Origin: Belnapia rosea
GTDB taxonomy: Bacteria; Pseudomonadota; Alphaproteobacteria; Acetobacterales; Acetobacteraceae
DNA: 64,000 nucleotides
NCBI RefSeq assembly: GCF_900101615.1
Contig: NZ_FMZX01000005.1
Coordinates: 202,707-266,706, forward strand
Direction of reading: 5' to 3'
The notes below the pieces were generated by a model. That model saw only the letters and a program-made list of their open reading frames with translations, had not been told where the DNA came from and did no database searches. The translations under genes and the position numbers were made by a program. Below, piece after piece: positions 25,615-33,686 of this stretch. Every line of letters begins with the position of its first letter. Position 1 is the first letter of the stretch.

Positions 25615-26316
25615 ATGGTCAGGATGCGGAGCAGCGCGGAATCCCCGGCAGGCAAGCCCACTCTCGTGGAGGAGGCCTACGAGGCGCTGAAGCGGGCCAT
25701 CCGCACCAATGTCTTCGCGCCGGGCTACCAGGGCTCCGAACAGGAGATCGCCCTCCAGTTCGGCATGAGCCGTACGCCTGTGCATGAGGCGGTCATCCGC
25801 CTGCAGGAGGAGGGCCTCGTCCGCGTCCTGTCGCGCCGGGGCGTGGTGGTCTGCGCCCTCTCGCCCGAGGACATGCGCGAGATCTACGAGGTGGTCGTGG
25901 CCCTCGAAGGCGCCGCGGCCGAGCTGATCGCCGCCCAGCCGGCGGAGGCGCGCGTCCCCGCCGCCGAGGAGCTCGATGCGGTGAACGCCCGGATGGAGGC
26001 GGCGCTGGCAGCCGAGGATCTCGTCGCCTGGGCCGAGGCGGATGAGCGCTTCCATCAACTCCTGGTCGAGCGCAGCGGCAATGCCCGGCTCCTTCGCATG
26101 GTCGGCACGGTGATGGACCAGTCCCACCGCGCCCGCATGCTCACCCTCCGCCTGCGCCCGAAGCCGACCCTCTCGGTGCAGGAGCATCGCGGCATCGTGG
26201 CAGCGATCCGGGAGGGCCAGGCTGCCCTGGCGCAGGAGCGGGCCAAGGCGCATCGCATCCGGGCGCGCGAGCAGCTGCTGCCGCTGCTGCGCCAGCTCGG
26301 CATGCGGCACCTCTGA
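25615..26316 (+). CDS. GntR-family regulator, FadR/FCD subfamily
   Basis: 233 residues. The N-terminal winged helix reads LVEEAYEALKRAIRTNVFAPGYQGSEQEIALQFGMSRTPVHEAVIRLQEEGLVRVLSRRGVVV, close to the GntR consensus. The all-helical FCD domain follows with the metal-binding pattern DERFHQLLVERSGN...H.GIVAAIREG. FCD regulators sense small carboxylates and bind palindromes near their own gene. It diverges from the tartrate/D-malate dehydrogenase and Bug operon, which it probably represses until the acid is present. Confidence 0.9.
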   Translation: MVRMRSSAESPAGKPTLVEEAYEALKRAIRTNVFAPGYQGSEQEIALQFGMSRTPVHEAVIRLQEEGLVRVLSRRGVVVCALSPEDMREIYEVVVALEGAAAELIAAQPAEARVPAAEELDAVNARMEAALAAEDLVAWAEADERFHQLLVERSGNARLLRMVGTVMDQSHRARMLTLRLRPKPTLSVQEHRGIVAAIREGQAALAQERAKAHRIRAREQLLPLLRQLGMRHL

Positions 26317-26415
26317 CCGCCGGGCGGCGGCACGGCGATCCCTACCTCACCGATCTCGCCATGAATGCGGTACGGAATCGGCCGCCGCGGCTAAGCCGCC
26401 TTTCACGCCGAGGCG

Positions 26416-27174
26416 CTAGACCGTGCTGCGCAAGGTCCAGACGATCTCCGCCGAATTCGGATCATCGGCCCGACCGACCAGGGCGAAGCGGTAGCCGTCG
26501 CGGAACCAATACTGCGTCAGCAAGGCGCCGTCGCGCCGCGTCCCGCCCTGCTCCGTCGGGAAGGGGCCGCCCGGCCGGATATAGAAGGCGATGCGCCGGC
26601 TATCCTCACCCTCATAGATGACCACGGCCGCCGCCCCCGCATCGGTCGGGACCAACTGGGCGCCGAGCAGCCGGAAGCCATGCGCGCCCAGGTCGGGCAG
26701 GACGGTGGCCCGGCCCAAGGCCTGCGACAGCCAGGCATGCATCCCGGTTGGCGTGAGGGCACCCACTTCCGGCGGATGGGGGCGGGCCATGGCGAAGACA
26801 CGATAGGCCTGCACCGCATCCGCCATCGGCTGCGGCCTTGCGGCGGCAAGGGACAGGTTGCGCGCCTGCCACCCCAGCACACCGCCCAGGCCGGCCGTCA
26901 GCAGCAGCGAGGCCGCGAGCGCAGCCCTCCGCCGCATCCGCGCCTGCAGCCCGCGCCGCAGCACCGCCGGCTCCAGCCGCGGGTTGGGCGGCAGCAGCAT
27001 GGCGCCGGCGCATTCGGCCCGCAGCCGCTCGGCATCGGCCTTCCAGCCAGCCACCGTCCTCGCCCAGTCGGGCGAGCGTGCCAGGAAGGCCTCCACCACC
27101 TGCCTGTCCCCGGCATCCAGCCGGCCATCGACATAGGCGTGCAGCATCTCCTCCGAGGGGGAGATCGGCGTCAT
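26416..27174 (-). CDS. Membrane-bound anti-sigma factor
   Basis: 252 residues. The N-terminal zinc-less anti-sigma domain reads EEMLHAYVDGRLDAGDRQVVEAFLARSPDWARTV. One membrane helix follows at about residues 84-104 (AALAASLLLTAGLGGVLGW), then a periplasmic domain. This is the layout of anti-ECF factors that hold their sigma at the membrane. The start overlaps the sigma-factor stop by 4 bases (ATGA), so the two are translationally coupled. The signal it senses is unknown, but the divergent peroxidase and cytochrome b561 genes suggest oxidative stress. Confidence 0.88.
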   Translation of the reverse strand: MTPISPSEEMLHAYVDGRLDAGDRQVVEAFLARSPDWARTVAGWKADAERLRAECAGAMLLPPNPRLEPAVLRRGLQARMRRRAALAASLLLTAGLGGVLGWQARNLSLAAARPQPMADAVQAYRVFAMARPHPPEVGALTPTGMHAWLSQALGRATVLPDLGAHGFRLLGAQLVPTDAGAAAVVIYEGEDSRRIAFYIRPGGPFPTEQGGTRRDGALLTQYWFRDGYRFALVGRADDPNSAEIVWTLRSTV

Positions 27175-27722
27175 GGCACGACCCTCAGGGCAGCCGGGGC
27201 GATATCGCCCTCGGTGAGCCGGCGCAGCGCTCCCCGTGCCCGCGACAGGCGGGACATGATGGTGCCCACCGGAACGCCGAGCGCCTCGGCCGCCTCCTGA
27301 TAGCTGAGCCCCTCGACGCCGACGAGCAGCAGCAACGCGCGCTGCTCCACCGGCAGGCGAGCCAGCGCATCGAGGGCAGAGCGGGCCATCGTCCCGGCCT
27401 CCGGCGAGGGCTCGGCGGCCTCGGCGCCGGTGAACAACTCGACCAGCCGGGCGAAGCGGCGCGCGCGCCGCCGCTCGGCCAGGAACTGCCGGTAGAGGAT
27501 GGTGAACAGCCAGGCCCGCAGGTCGCCGTCAGGCTGCCGCGACGACCAGCGCGACAGCGCCCGCTCAAGGCAGGTCTGGACCAGGTCATCCGCCGATGCG
27601 GGCTCGCGCGTCAACTGCAGCGCGAAGCGGCGCAGCCGCGGCAGCAATGCCCGCAGATGTTCATCGAACTCATGCATCAGCGATGCCCTGCCGCCGCTCC
27701 TGTATCGCGCATACCAACCCAT
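27171..27722 (-). CDS. ECF sigma factor
   Basis: Up to 183 residues. Region 2 is seen as PASADDLVQTCLERALSRWSSR and DLRAWLFTILYRQFLAERRR. Region 4 is LPVEQRALLLLVGVEGLSYQEAAEALGVPVGTIMSRLSRARGALRRL. The Met at 27722 gives the longest form; a start at 27677 (MHEFDEHLR) is also likely and would leave room for a promoter just upstream. The anti-sigma gene follows with a 4-base overlap. The catalase-like peroxidase gene diverges from it and is a likely target of the sigma factor. Confidence 0.9.
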   Translation of the reverse strand: MGWYARYRSGGRASLMHEFDEHLRALLPRLRRFALQLTREPASADDLVQTCLERALSRWSSRQPDGDLRAWLFTILYRQFLAERRRARRFARLVELFTGAEAAEPSPEAGTMARSALDALARLPVEQRALLLLVGVEGLSYQEAAEALGVPVGTIMSRLSRARGALRRLTEGDIAPAALRVVP

Positions 27723-27748
27723 GACGCCTGAAGCGGAGGTTTATTCCC
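27723..27748 (-). promoter_or_regulatory. Possible ECF-type promoter element
   Basis: On the minus strand GGGAATAA lies at 27741-27748, followed about 17 bases later by GCGTC. This spacing resembles a -35/-10 pair of ECF promoters and would support autoregulation with translation from 27677. The assignment is by eye and weak. Confidence 0.25.
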
Positions 27749-27834
27749 TGTAATGCCGAAAGAACCTGCGGAATAGAGGCAAGACCCGCGCATCTGACGG
27801 TCTCATGAAGAGTGATAGCCCCAGGAGACGGCAC

Positions 27835-28926
27835 ATGCCACGCAGCCCGACCACCATGGCCGCCATCAGGCGGTTGCAACCAGGCCGCCTCACCGTGATC
27901 GGCACCGTCCTCGCCGTCGTGGCCGGCAGCTTCGCTTATGCGGGCGGCTGGCTCAGCCCGGACCGGATCTCGCCGGAACGCGTGGTGAATGCACTCAGTG
28001 CGCGCGGCGGCAACCCCGTGGGCCATCGCCGGAACCATTCGAAGGGTATCTGCTTCACCGGCCAGTTCGAGGCGAATGGCGCCGGCGCCGGACTCTCGAC
28101 GGCCTCGGTCCTGGCCGCGGGGCGCTACCCCGTCACCGGCCGCTTCGCCATCGCCACCGGCGACCCGGCAGCACCGGATGCCAGCGGCCGGGTCCGCAGC
28201 ATGGCGATCCGCATTGCCGCGCCAAACGGACAGGAATGGCGCAGCGGGATGAACAATATCCCCGTCTTCCCCGTGGCAACCGTGGAAGCCTTCTACGAGC
28301 AGGTGCTGGCGGCCCGCGCACTGCCGGCCACCGGCAAGCCGGACCCGGAAGCGCTCCGCGCCTTCGCCGCCCGCCATCCCGAAGCGGCGGCCTTCAACCA
28401 ATGGGCCCGCACCGCCCCCTGGACGACGAGCTTCGCCGAGGAGAGCTACAACAGCCTCAACGCCTTCCGCTTCATCGACGCGGCTGGCCTGCGGCGCAGC
28501 GTGCGCTGGTCGATGCGGGCCACCCTGCCGCAGGCAGCGTCGAGCCAGGAAGCCTTGGCGCGCCTCGGGCCGGATGCCCTGGAACAGGATCTCGAGACCC
28601 GCCTCCAGGCCGGCCCCCTGCGCTGGCATCTCGTCGTGACCATCGCCGGCCCGGACGACCCGACCGAGGACGCCACCCGAGCCTGGCCGGCGGACCGCGA
28701 GCAGGTGGATGTCGGCACGCTCATCGTGGAGCGGGCGCAGGACGAAGCCACCGGCCCCTGCCGCGACATCAATTATGACCCCTTGGTCCTGCCCACCGGC
28801 ATCGAGCCCTCGGCGGACCCGATCCTGCTCGCGCGCTCGCCCGCCTATGCGAATTCCTTCACCCGCCGCGAAGCGGAACAGGGGCGCGCCGCCACAGGCA
28901 TGGCCAAGCCGGGAGACCGGTCATGA
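27835..28926 (+). CDS. Catalase-family heme peroxidase, membrane-anchored or exported
   Basis: 363 residues from MPRSPTTMAAIRRL, with AGGAGA seven bases upstream; an ATG ten codons earlier is less likely. A hydrophobic segment at about residues 20-37 anchors or exports it. The catalase core is reduced: the distal-side motif GHRRNHSKGICFTGQFEANG contains the active-site His, GMNNIPVFPV follows, and a Tyr in SPAYANSFTRREAE is the probable heme ligand. Short catalase-like proteins of this sort act mostly as peroxidases. The gene is coupled (ATGA) to a cytochrome b561 gene that may feed it electrons, and it diverges from the ECF sigma gene. Confidence 0.88.
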   Translation: MPRSPTTMAAIRRLQPGRLTVIGTVLAVVAGSFAYAGGWLSPDRISPERVVNALSARGGNPVGHRRNHSKGICFTGQFEANGAGAGLSTASVLAAGRYPVTGRFAIATGDPAAPDASGRVRSMAIRIAAPNGQEWRSGMNNIPVFPVATVEAFYEQVLAARALPATGKPDPEALRAFAARHPEAAAFNQWARTAPWTTSFAEESYNSLNAFRFIDAAGLRRSVRWSMRATLPQAASSQEALARLGPDALEQDLETRLQAGPLRWHLVVTIAGPDDPTEDATRAWPADREQVDVGTLIVERAQDEATGPCRDINYDPLVLPTGIEPSADPILLARSPAYANSFTRREAEQGRAATGMAKPGDRS

Positions 28927-29474
28927 ACGCGCGCAGCGACCGCTTCACCCCGCTCCAGCGCGGGCTGCACTGGCTGATGGCGGCGATGATCCTTGCCATG
29001 CTGTTCATCGGCGTCGGCATGGTCTCGACCGTCTCGCCCCGCTACTGGCAGCTGGTCTCGATCCACAAGCCGCTCGGCATATCCCTGCTGCTGCTGGTGC
29101 TGATCCGGCTGTGGCAGCGCTGGCGGCACGGCGCGCCACCGCTGCCCGAGGACCTGCCATGGTGGCAAAGGGCCGCCGCCCTCGCCTCGCATGTCGCACT
29201 CTATGCGCTGATGCTGGCGATGCCGCTGATCGGCTGGGCGATGCTCTCGGCGGCGGGCTACCCGATCGTGCTCTATGGGCCGCTCCGCCTGCCGCCGGTC
29301 CTGCCGCAGGATGCAGGGCTCTACACGCTGCTGCACCGGGCGCATGCCGCCCTCGCCTATCTGCTCTTCCTGGTCATCCTGCTGCATCTCGGCGCCGCGC
29401 TGTTCCATGCGCTGATCCGGCGGGACGGGGTGCTGCAGAGCATGGCGCCATGGATCAGGCGCCCTGCCGCCTGA
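28923..29474 (+). CDS. Cytochrome b561-type membrane electron carrier
   Basis: 183 residues with four membrane helices at about 15-33, 45-62, 88-108 and 140-160. His residues in the LHWLM, SIHKPLG, ASHVALY and LHRAHAALAY segments fit the two b-heme ligands of the bacterial CybB family. Such proteins pass electrons from the quinol pool to periplasmic acceptors. The start overlaps the peroxidase stop by 4 bases. A peroxidase/b561 pair reducing peroxide at the membrane surface is the natural reading and is known for SrpA-like proteins. Confidence 0.9.
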   Translation: MNARSDRFTPLQRGLHWLMAAMILAMLFIGVGMVSTVSPRYWQLVSIHKPLGISLLLLVLIRLWQRWRHGAPPLPEDLPWWQRAAALASHVALYALMLAMPLIGWAMLSAAGYPIVLYGPLRLPPVLPQDAGLYTLLHRAHAALAYLLFLVILLHLGAALFHALIRRDGVLQSMAPWIRRPAA

Positions 29475-29490
29475 GCAGGACGCGCAAGAT

Positions 29491-30453
29491 TCATTCGGCG
29501 CGGATGCGCGCGGCGCGGATCGTCTCGCCCCACATCCGCCGGTCCCGCGCGATAGTCTGCGCGAAGGCCTGCGGATCCTCGAAGGCCGGGGCGAGCCCGT
29601 TGTCGAGTAGCCGCTTGCGCAACTCGGCACCGCCGAGGCTGGCGCGGATGGCGTCGGCCCAGCGCGCCACCGCCTCCTCCGGCATGCCGCGCGGGCCGCA
29701 GATTCCGAACCAGCCGATCACCTCTAACCCGGGAACGATGCGCGGCAGGCGTGGCGCATCGGGGAAGTCCGGCCAACCTGCCTCGTCGGCCAGGGCCAGC
29801 AGGCGCAGCTCGCCGCCCTGAACCTGGCGGATGACGTCGCCGAGATTGGTGATGAGGATGTCGATCCGCCCGGCGATCAGATCGAGTGCCGCCGGCGCCG
29901 CGCCGCGATAGGGCACATGGACGAGATCGACACTGGCCATGCCCTTCAGCCGTTCGCCTGAGAGATGCTGCGCGGTGCCGATGCCGGCGCTGCCATAGCT
30001 GAGCGCGCCGGGCCTGGCCCGCGCCGCGGCCAGCAGTTCCTCCAGCGTACGATAGGGGCTGCGCGCGCCCGTCACCACCGCATAGCTGGAACGGGCGACA
30101 TTGGCGACCGGCACGAGATCCTGCGACACATCGATCGGGATGTGCATGCCGGGGATTTCCGGGCTGATGGTCATGCTGCCCATCGGGCATTGCAGCACGG
30201 TCGAGCCGTCACTCGGGCCACGCACCACCGCCTCGGCGGCGATGAAGCCATTGGCGCCGGTGCGGTTCTCCACCACCGGCCGCTGGCCGAGCGACTGCGC
30301 CACCCCCTCGGCCACCACGCGCGCCACGATGTCCGAGGTGCCGCCCGGTGCGAAGCCCGCGACGATCCGCAAGGGCCGGTCGGCGGGCTGCGCCATGGCC
30401 GGCCCCATGCACAGCGCGGCGCCGAGCAGCGCCGCCCCCATCAGCATCCGCAT
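29491..30453 (-). CDS. Bug/TctC-family periplasmic binding protein (tandem copy B)
   Basis: 320 residues with signal peptide MRMLMGAALLGAALCMGPAMA. Family segments: DRPLRIVAGFAPGGTSDIVARVVAEGVAQSLGQRPVVENRTGANG, YGSAGIGTAQHLSGE and DLIAGRIDILITNLGDVI. It is the last gene of the minus-strand operon headed by the biotin carrier gene and follows a paralogue by 24 bases. Both share the GFAxGGTxDI segment and the WFGICGPRGMPEE / TFGLCGPRGMPEE stretch, so they derive from duplication. The ligand is probably the acid handled by the carboxylase, by context. Confidence 0.9.
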   Translation of the reverse strand: MRMLMGAALLGAALCMGPAMAQPADRPLRIVAGFAPGGTSDIVARVVAEGVAQSLGQRPVVENRTGANGFIAAEAVVRGPSDGSTVLQCPMGSMTISPEIPGMHIPIDVSQDLVPVANVARSSYAVVTGARSPYRTLEELLAAARARPGALSYGSAGIGTAQHLSGERLKGMASVDLVHVPYRGAAPAALDLIAGRIDILITNLGDVIRQVQGGELRLLALADEAGWPDFPDAPRLPRIVPGLEVIGWFGICGPRGMPEEAVARWADAIRASLGGAELRKRLLDNGLAPAFEDPQAFAQTIARDRRMWGETIRAARIRAE

Positions 30454-30477
30454 GTCATGTCCTTCCCTGTGATGGTC

Positions 30478-31437
30478 TTATTCGAGGCTGATCTGCCCGG
30501 CCCGTATCACTTCGCCCCAGAGGCCGCGGTCCCGCTCGATGCTGCGCGCGAACTCGCCCGTATTCTCGAAGCGCAAGGTAAGGCCGTTCTCCTGCAGGCG
30601 CTGTTGCAGCACGGGTTCGGCGAAGCCGGTACGCAGCGCCTCCACCCAGCGGCCGACCACCTCCTCCGGCATGCCGCGCGGCCCGCAGAGGCCGAAGGTT
30701 CCGCTGACGGCATAGCCTGGCAAGGTATCCGAGACCTGCCCGACGCCGGGGTAGCGCGGTGAGCCGATGCCGTCGGCGAAGGCCAGCAGCCGCAGCCCCT
30801 GGTCGAGCTGCGCCGCCACATCGCCGAGATTGGTGATGATGAGGTCCGCCCGCCCCGCCGCCACGTCGAGCACGCCGGGCGCCGCGCCGCGATAGGGTAC
30901 ATGCACCATGCGCAGCCCACCGAGCTGGGCGAAGCGCGCGCCGGAGAGATGCGAGACGGAGCCGATGCCAGCGCTGGCATAGGTGATGGTGTCCGGCCGC
31001 GCCCGGGCCGCCGCGATCACCTCCGCCACGCTGCGATAGGGCGAGCGGGACGACACCACCATCGCTTGGGTCGAATGGACGATGTTGGCGATGGGCAGCA
31101 GGTCCCGCGCCGGGTCGATCGGCAGCTTGGCGCCGGGCAGCTGCGGGCTGATGGTCAGCATCCCGGTCGAGCACTGCACCACCACATGCCCGTCGGGCGG
31201 GCTGTTCGCCACCGCCTCCGCGGCGACGAAGCCGTTGGCGCCGGTCCGCACCTCGACCACCGGGCGCTGGCCGAAGCTCGGCGCGACCGCCTCGGCGATC
31301 AGGCGGTTGATGATGTCGCCGGTGCCGCCTGCGGCGAAGCCGCCCATGATGCGCACCGGCCGGTCGGGGAAGGCGGCGGCCGGCAGGCTCAATCCGAGCA
31401 GCAACAGGCCGGCGATCCAGGGCAGCGGCGTCCTCAT
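30478..31437 (-). CDS. Bug/TctC-family periplasmic binding protein (tandem copy A)
   Basis: About 319 residues from MRTPLPWIAGLLLLGLSLPAAA, a clear signal peptide; GGGAGGA lies six bases before this ATG, so the longer start at 31467 is unlikely. Family segments: FPDRPVRIMGGFAAGGTGDIINRLIAEAVAPSFGQRPVVEVRTGANG, YASAGIGSVSHLSGARFAQ and RADLIITNLGDVAAQL. It sits 86 bases after the carboxyltransferase gene on the same strand and just before its paralogue. Confidence 0.9.
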   Translation of the reverse strand: MRTPLPWIAGLLLLGLSLPAAAFPDRPVRIMGGFAAGGTGDIINRLIAEAVAPSFGQRPVVEVRTGANGFVAAEAVANSPPDGHVVVQCSTGMLTISPQLPGAKLPIDPARDLLPIANIVHSTQAMVVSSRSPYRSVAEVIAAARARPDTITYASAGIGSVSHLSGARFAQLGGLRMVHVPYRGAAPGVLDVAAGRADLIITNLGDVAAQLDQGLRLLAFADGIGSPRYPGVGQVSDTLPGYAVSGTFGLCGPRGMPEEVVGRWVEALRTGFAEPVLQQRLQENGLTLRFENTGEFARSIERDRGLWGEVIRAGQISLE

Positions 31438-31523
31438 CCTCGTTCCTCCCATGTCACCGGCCTGCATCCCCCTCCGCTCTCGTGGCGGCTGTGGCGGGGA
31501 TGCTGGCCGTCCTCAGCCCGTCC

Positions 31524-33080
31524 CTATGGGCGCATCTGCAGCCGCGACGGCTGGGGCCGCCGCAGCGGCTCCGCCAGCTTGGCAAAGTCGCAGAGCAGCC
31601 GGCGCGTATCGCGCGGGTCGATGATCTCCTCCACCCAGAAGGTCTCGGCGGTGCGGAAGGGAGAGCGCAGCAGGTTCAGCCGCTCCTCGATCTCGGCCAG
31701 CTTCGCGGCCGGATCGTCCGCGGCGTCGATCTCGGCGCGATAGGCCGCCTCGATCCCGCCCTCCAGCGGCAGCGAGCCCCAGCGGGCGGAGAGCCAGGCG
31801 TAGCGCAGCGAGAGGCGCCCGGCCGGCTGGTGCACCGCGCCGGCGACGCCGAAGGCATTGCGGATGACGATGGTGCACCAGGGCACCGTGGTCTGGTTCA
31901 CCGCCGCCATCGCGCGCACGCCATGGCGGATGGTCGCCGCACGCTCCGCCTCGAGGCCGATCATGAAGCCCGGGCAGTCCATCAGGTAGACGACGGGCAG
32001 GTGGAAGGTCTCCGCGAGGTCCACGAAGCGCACCACCTTCTGGCAGGCATCCGCGGTCCAGGAGCCGCCATAGAAGAAGGGGTCGCTCGCCATCAGCGCC
32101 ACCGGCTGGCCATTGAGCCGCGCGAGGCCGGTGATGACGGAACGGCCGAACATCCGGCCCATCTCGAAGAAGCTGCCCTCATCGACCACCTTCTCGATGA
32201 TCGGACGCATCTGGTAGACGCGCCGGCGGTCGCGCGGCACGGCGGCCATCAGCGCCTCGTCCCGCCGCTCCGGGTCGTCCGTGCAGGGCGTGATGGGCGG
32301 CAGGCCATGCACCGAGGAGGGCAGGTAGGAGAGGAAGCGCCGGGCGCAGGCAAAGGCCTCCTCCTCGGTATCGACGGCATGATCGACGCCGCCGGCCCGG
32401 CACTGGATCTCCCAGCCGCCAAGCTCCTGCTTCGTCACTTCCTTGCCGAGGCGCGAGACCACCGGCGGGCCGGCGACGAACATGGCGGAGCTCTTGGTCA
32501 TCACCGAGTAGTGGCTGGCCGCCAGCCGCGCCGCACCAAGCCCGGCGACCGAGCCGAGGCCGAGGCCGACCACCGGCACCACCGACATGTTGAGCGTCGA
32601 GTAGTTGAACATACCGCCGCCGCCGACGCCGTTCGGCAGGTTGGCACGGCCCGTGGTCTCGATGGTCTTGACCGAGCCGCCACCGCCCGAGCCCTCGATG
32701 ATGCGGATGATGGGCAGCTGGAACTCATTGGCCAGCCGCTCGGCCATCAACGGCTTCTCGCGGATGGTGGCATCGGCGCTGCCGCCGCGCACGGTGAAGT
32801 CGTCCCCGACCACCACCACCGGCCGTCCGTCGATGGCGGCGCGGCCGAAGACGCAGTTCGAGGGGGTGAACTCCTCCAGCTTCCCCGTGGCGTCGTACTG
32901 CGCCTTGCCGGCGATGGTGCCGGTCTCGTGGAAGCTGCCTGGATCGACCAGCGCATCCACCCGCTCGCGGACGGTCAGGCGGCCGCCATCATGCTGGCGC
33001 TTCACCTTGTCGGCGCCACCCATCTGCCGCGCCAGCGCCTCGCGTTGCCGCAGCTCGTCCAACTCGGCCTGCCAGACCAT
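31524..33080 (-). CDS. Acyl-CoA carboxylase, carboxyltransferase subunit
   Basis: 518 residues, the usual length for beta subunits of propionyl-, methylcrotonyl- or related acyl-CoA carboxylases. Features: KVKRQHDGGRLTVRERVDALVDPGSFHE at the start, IIRIIEGSGGGGSVKTIE, the first oxyanion region GLGLGSVAGLGAARLAASHYSVM, and the second half PVVYLMDCPGFMIGLEAERAATIRHG with the conserved acyl-CoA site. The enzyme moves CO2 from carboxybiotin to an acyl-CoA. Its partners (biotin carboxylase, carrier and a biotin transporter) are encoded just upstream in the operon. The acyl substrate cannot be read from sequence. Confidence 0.9.
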   Translation of the reverse strand: MVWQAELDELRQREALARQMGGADKVKRQHDGGRLTVRERVDALVDPGSFHETGTIAGKAQYDATGKLEEFTPSNCVFGRAAIDGRPVVVVGDDFTVRGGSADATIREKPLMAERLANEFQLPIIRIIEGSGGGGSVKTIETTGRANLPNGVGGGGMFNYSTLNMSVVPVVGLGLGSVAGLGAARLAASHYSVMTKSSAMFVAGPPVVSRLGKEVTKQELGGWEIQCRAGGVDHAVDTEEEAFACARRFLSYLPSSVHGLPPITPCTDDPERRDEALMAAVPRDRRRVYQMRPIIEKVVDEGSFFEMGRMFGRSVITGLARLNGQPVALMASDPFFYGGSWTADACQKVVRFVDLAETFHLPVVYLMDCPGFMIGLEAERAATIRHGVRAMAAVNQTTVPWCTIVIRNAFGVAGAVHQPAGRLSLRYAWLSARWGSLPLEGGIEAAYRAEIDAADDPAAKLAEIEERLNLLRSPFRTAETFWVEEIIDPRDTRRLLCDFAKLAEPLRRPQPSRLQMRP

Positions 33081-33108
33081 CCTTGCCTCCCCTATGTCGT
33101 TCTCGTTG

Positions 33109-33147
33109 GGCCTAGCCGCGACACAGCCCGCGCGGCCTAGCCGCGAC
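33109..33147. repeat. 14-base direct repeat at the bioY 3-prime end
   Basis: GGCCTAGCCGCGAC occurs at 33109-33122 and again at 33134-33147. The second copy contains the bioY stop codon and last codons; the first lies in the gap before the carboxyltransferase gene. It looks like a short local duplication of the gene end. No role is evident. Confidence 0.6.
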
Positions 33148-33664
33148 GCAACCCACGCAGCAGGGCAACGCCCAGCGCCGATTTCAGCGCGGTGCCCGGC
33201 AGGAAGGGCAGCAGCCCGAGGGCGATCGCCCGCTCCGGCCCGGCCAGCACCGCCAGCCAGGCAAGGCCGAAGGCGAAGAGCACCGCATGGCCGCCGAGGA
33301 ACAGCGCGGCACTGCGCCACAGGCCCTGCGTCCAGCCCCGCGCCGCCAGCCACCCCGCCAGGGCAGCGGCAGGGACGAAGCCGAGCAGGAAGCCGCCGGT
33401 CGGCCCCATCAGTGCCGCCGGCCCGGCGCGGAAGCCGGCGAAGACCGGCAGGCCGCAGAGCCCCTCGGCCAGATAGAGCAGCAGCGTCGCCGCCCCGAGG
33501 CGCGGCCCATAGGCAACGCCGACCAGCAGCACGACCAGGCTCTGCATCGTCATCGGCACCGGCTGCATCGGTACCTGGATCTGCGCCGAAGCGGCGATGG
33601 CGAGGCTGCCGCCGAGGGCGAGCAGGGCCGGGCGCAGGGCATTGGTCTTGGCGAGAGAGAACAT
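33137..33664 (-). CDS. bioY: Biotin transporter BioY
   Basis: 175 residues, the S component of a biotin uptake system. Six hydrophobic segments are visible. The family pattern QVPMQPVPMTMQSLVVLLVGVAYGPRLG is followed by LAEGLCGLPVFAGFRAGPAALMGPTGGFLLGFVPAA, which includes the conserved GPTGGYL-type motif. No EcfA/T genes are adjacent; many alphaproteobacterial BioY proteins work alone or with shared modules. Its place inside an acyl-CoA carboxylase operon fits the biotin need of that enzyme. Confidence 0.92.
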   Translation of the reverse strand: MFSLAKTNALRPALLALGGSLAIAASAQIQVPMQPVPMTMQSLVVLLVGVAYGPRLGAATLLLYLAEGLCGLPVFAGFRAGPAALMGPTGGFLLGFVPAAALAGWLAARGWTQGLWRSAALFLGGHAVLFAFGLAWLAVLAGPERAIALGLLPFLPGTALKSALGVALLRGLRRG

Positions 33665-33686
33665 GAGTCAAGTCCTGTTGGGGGAT

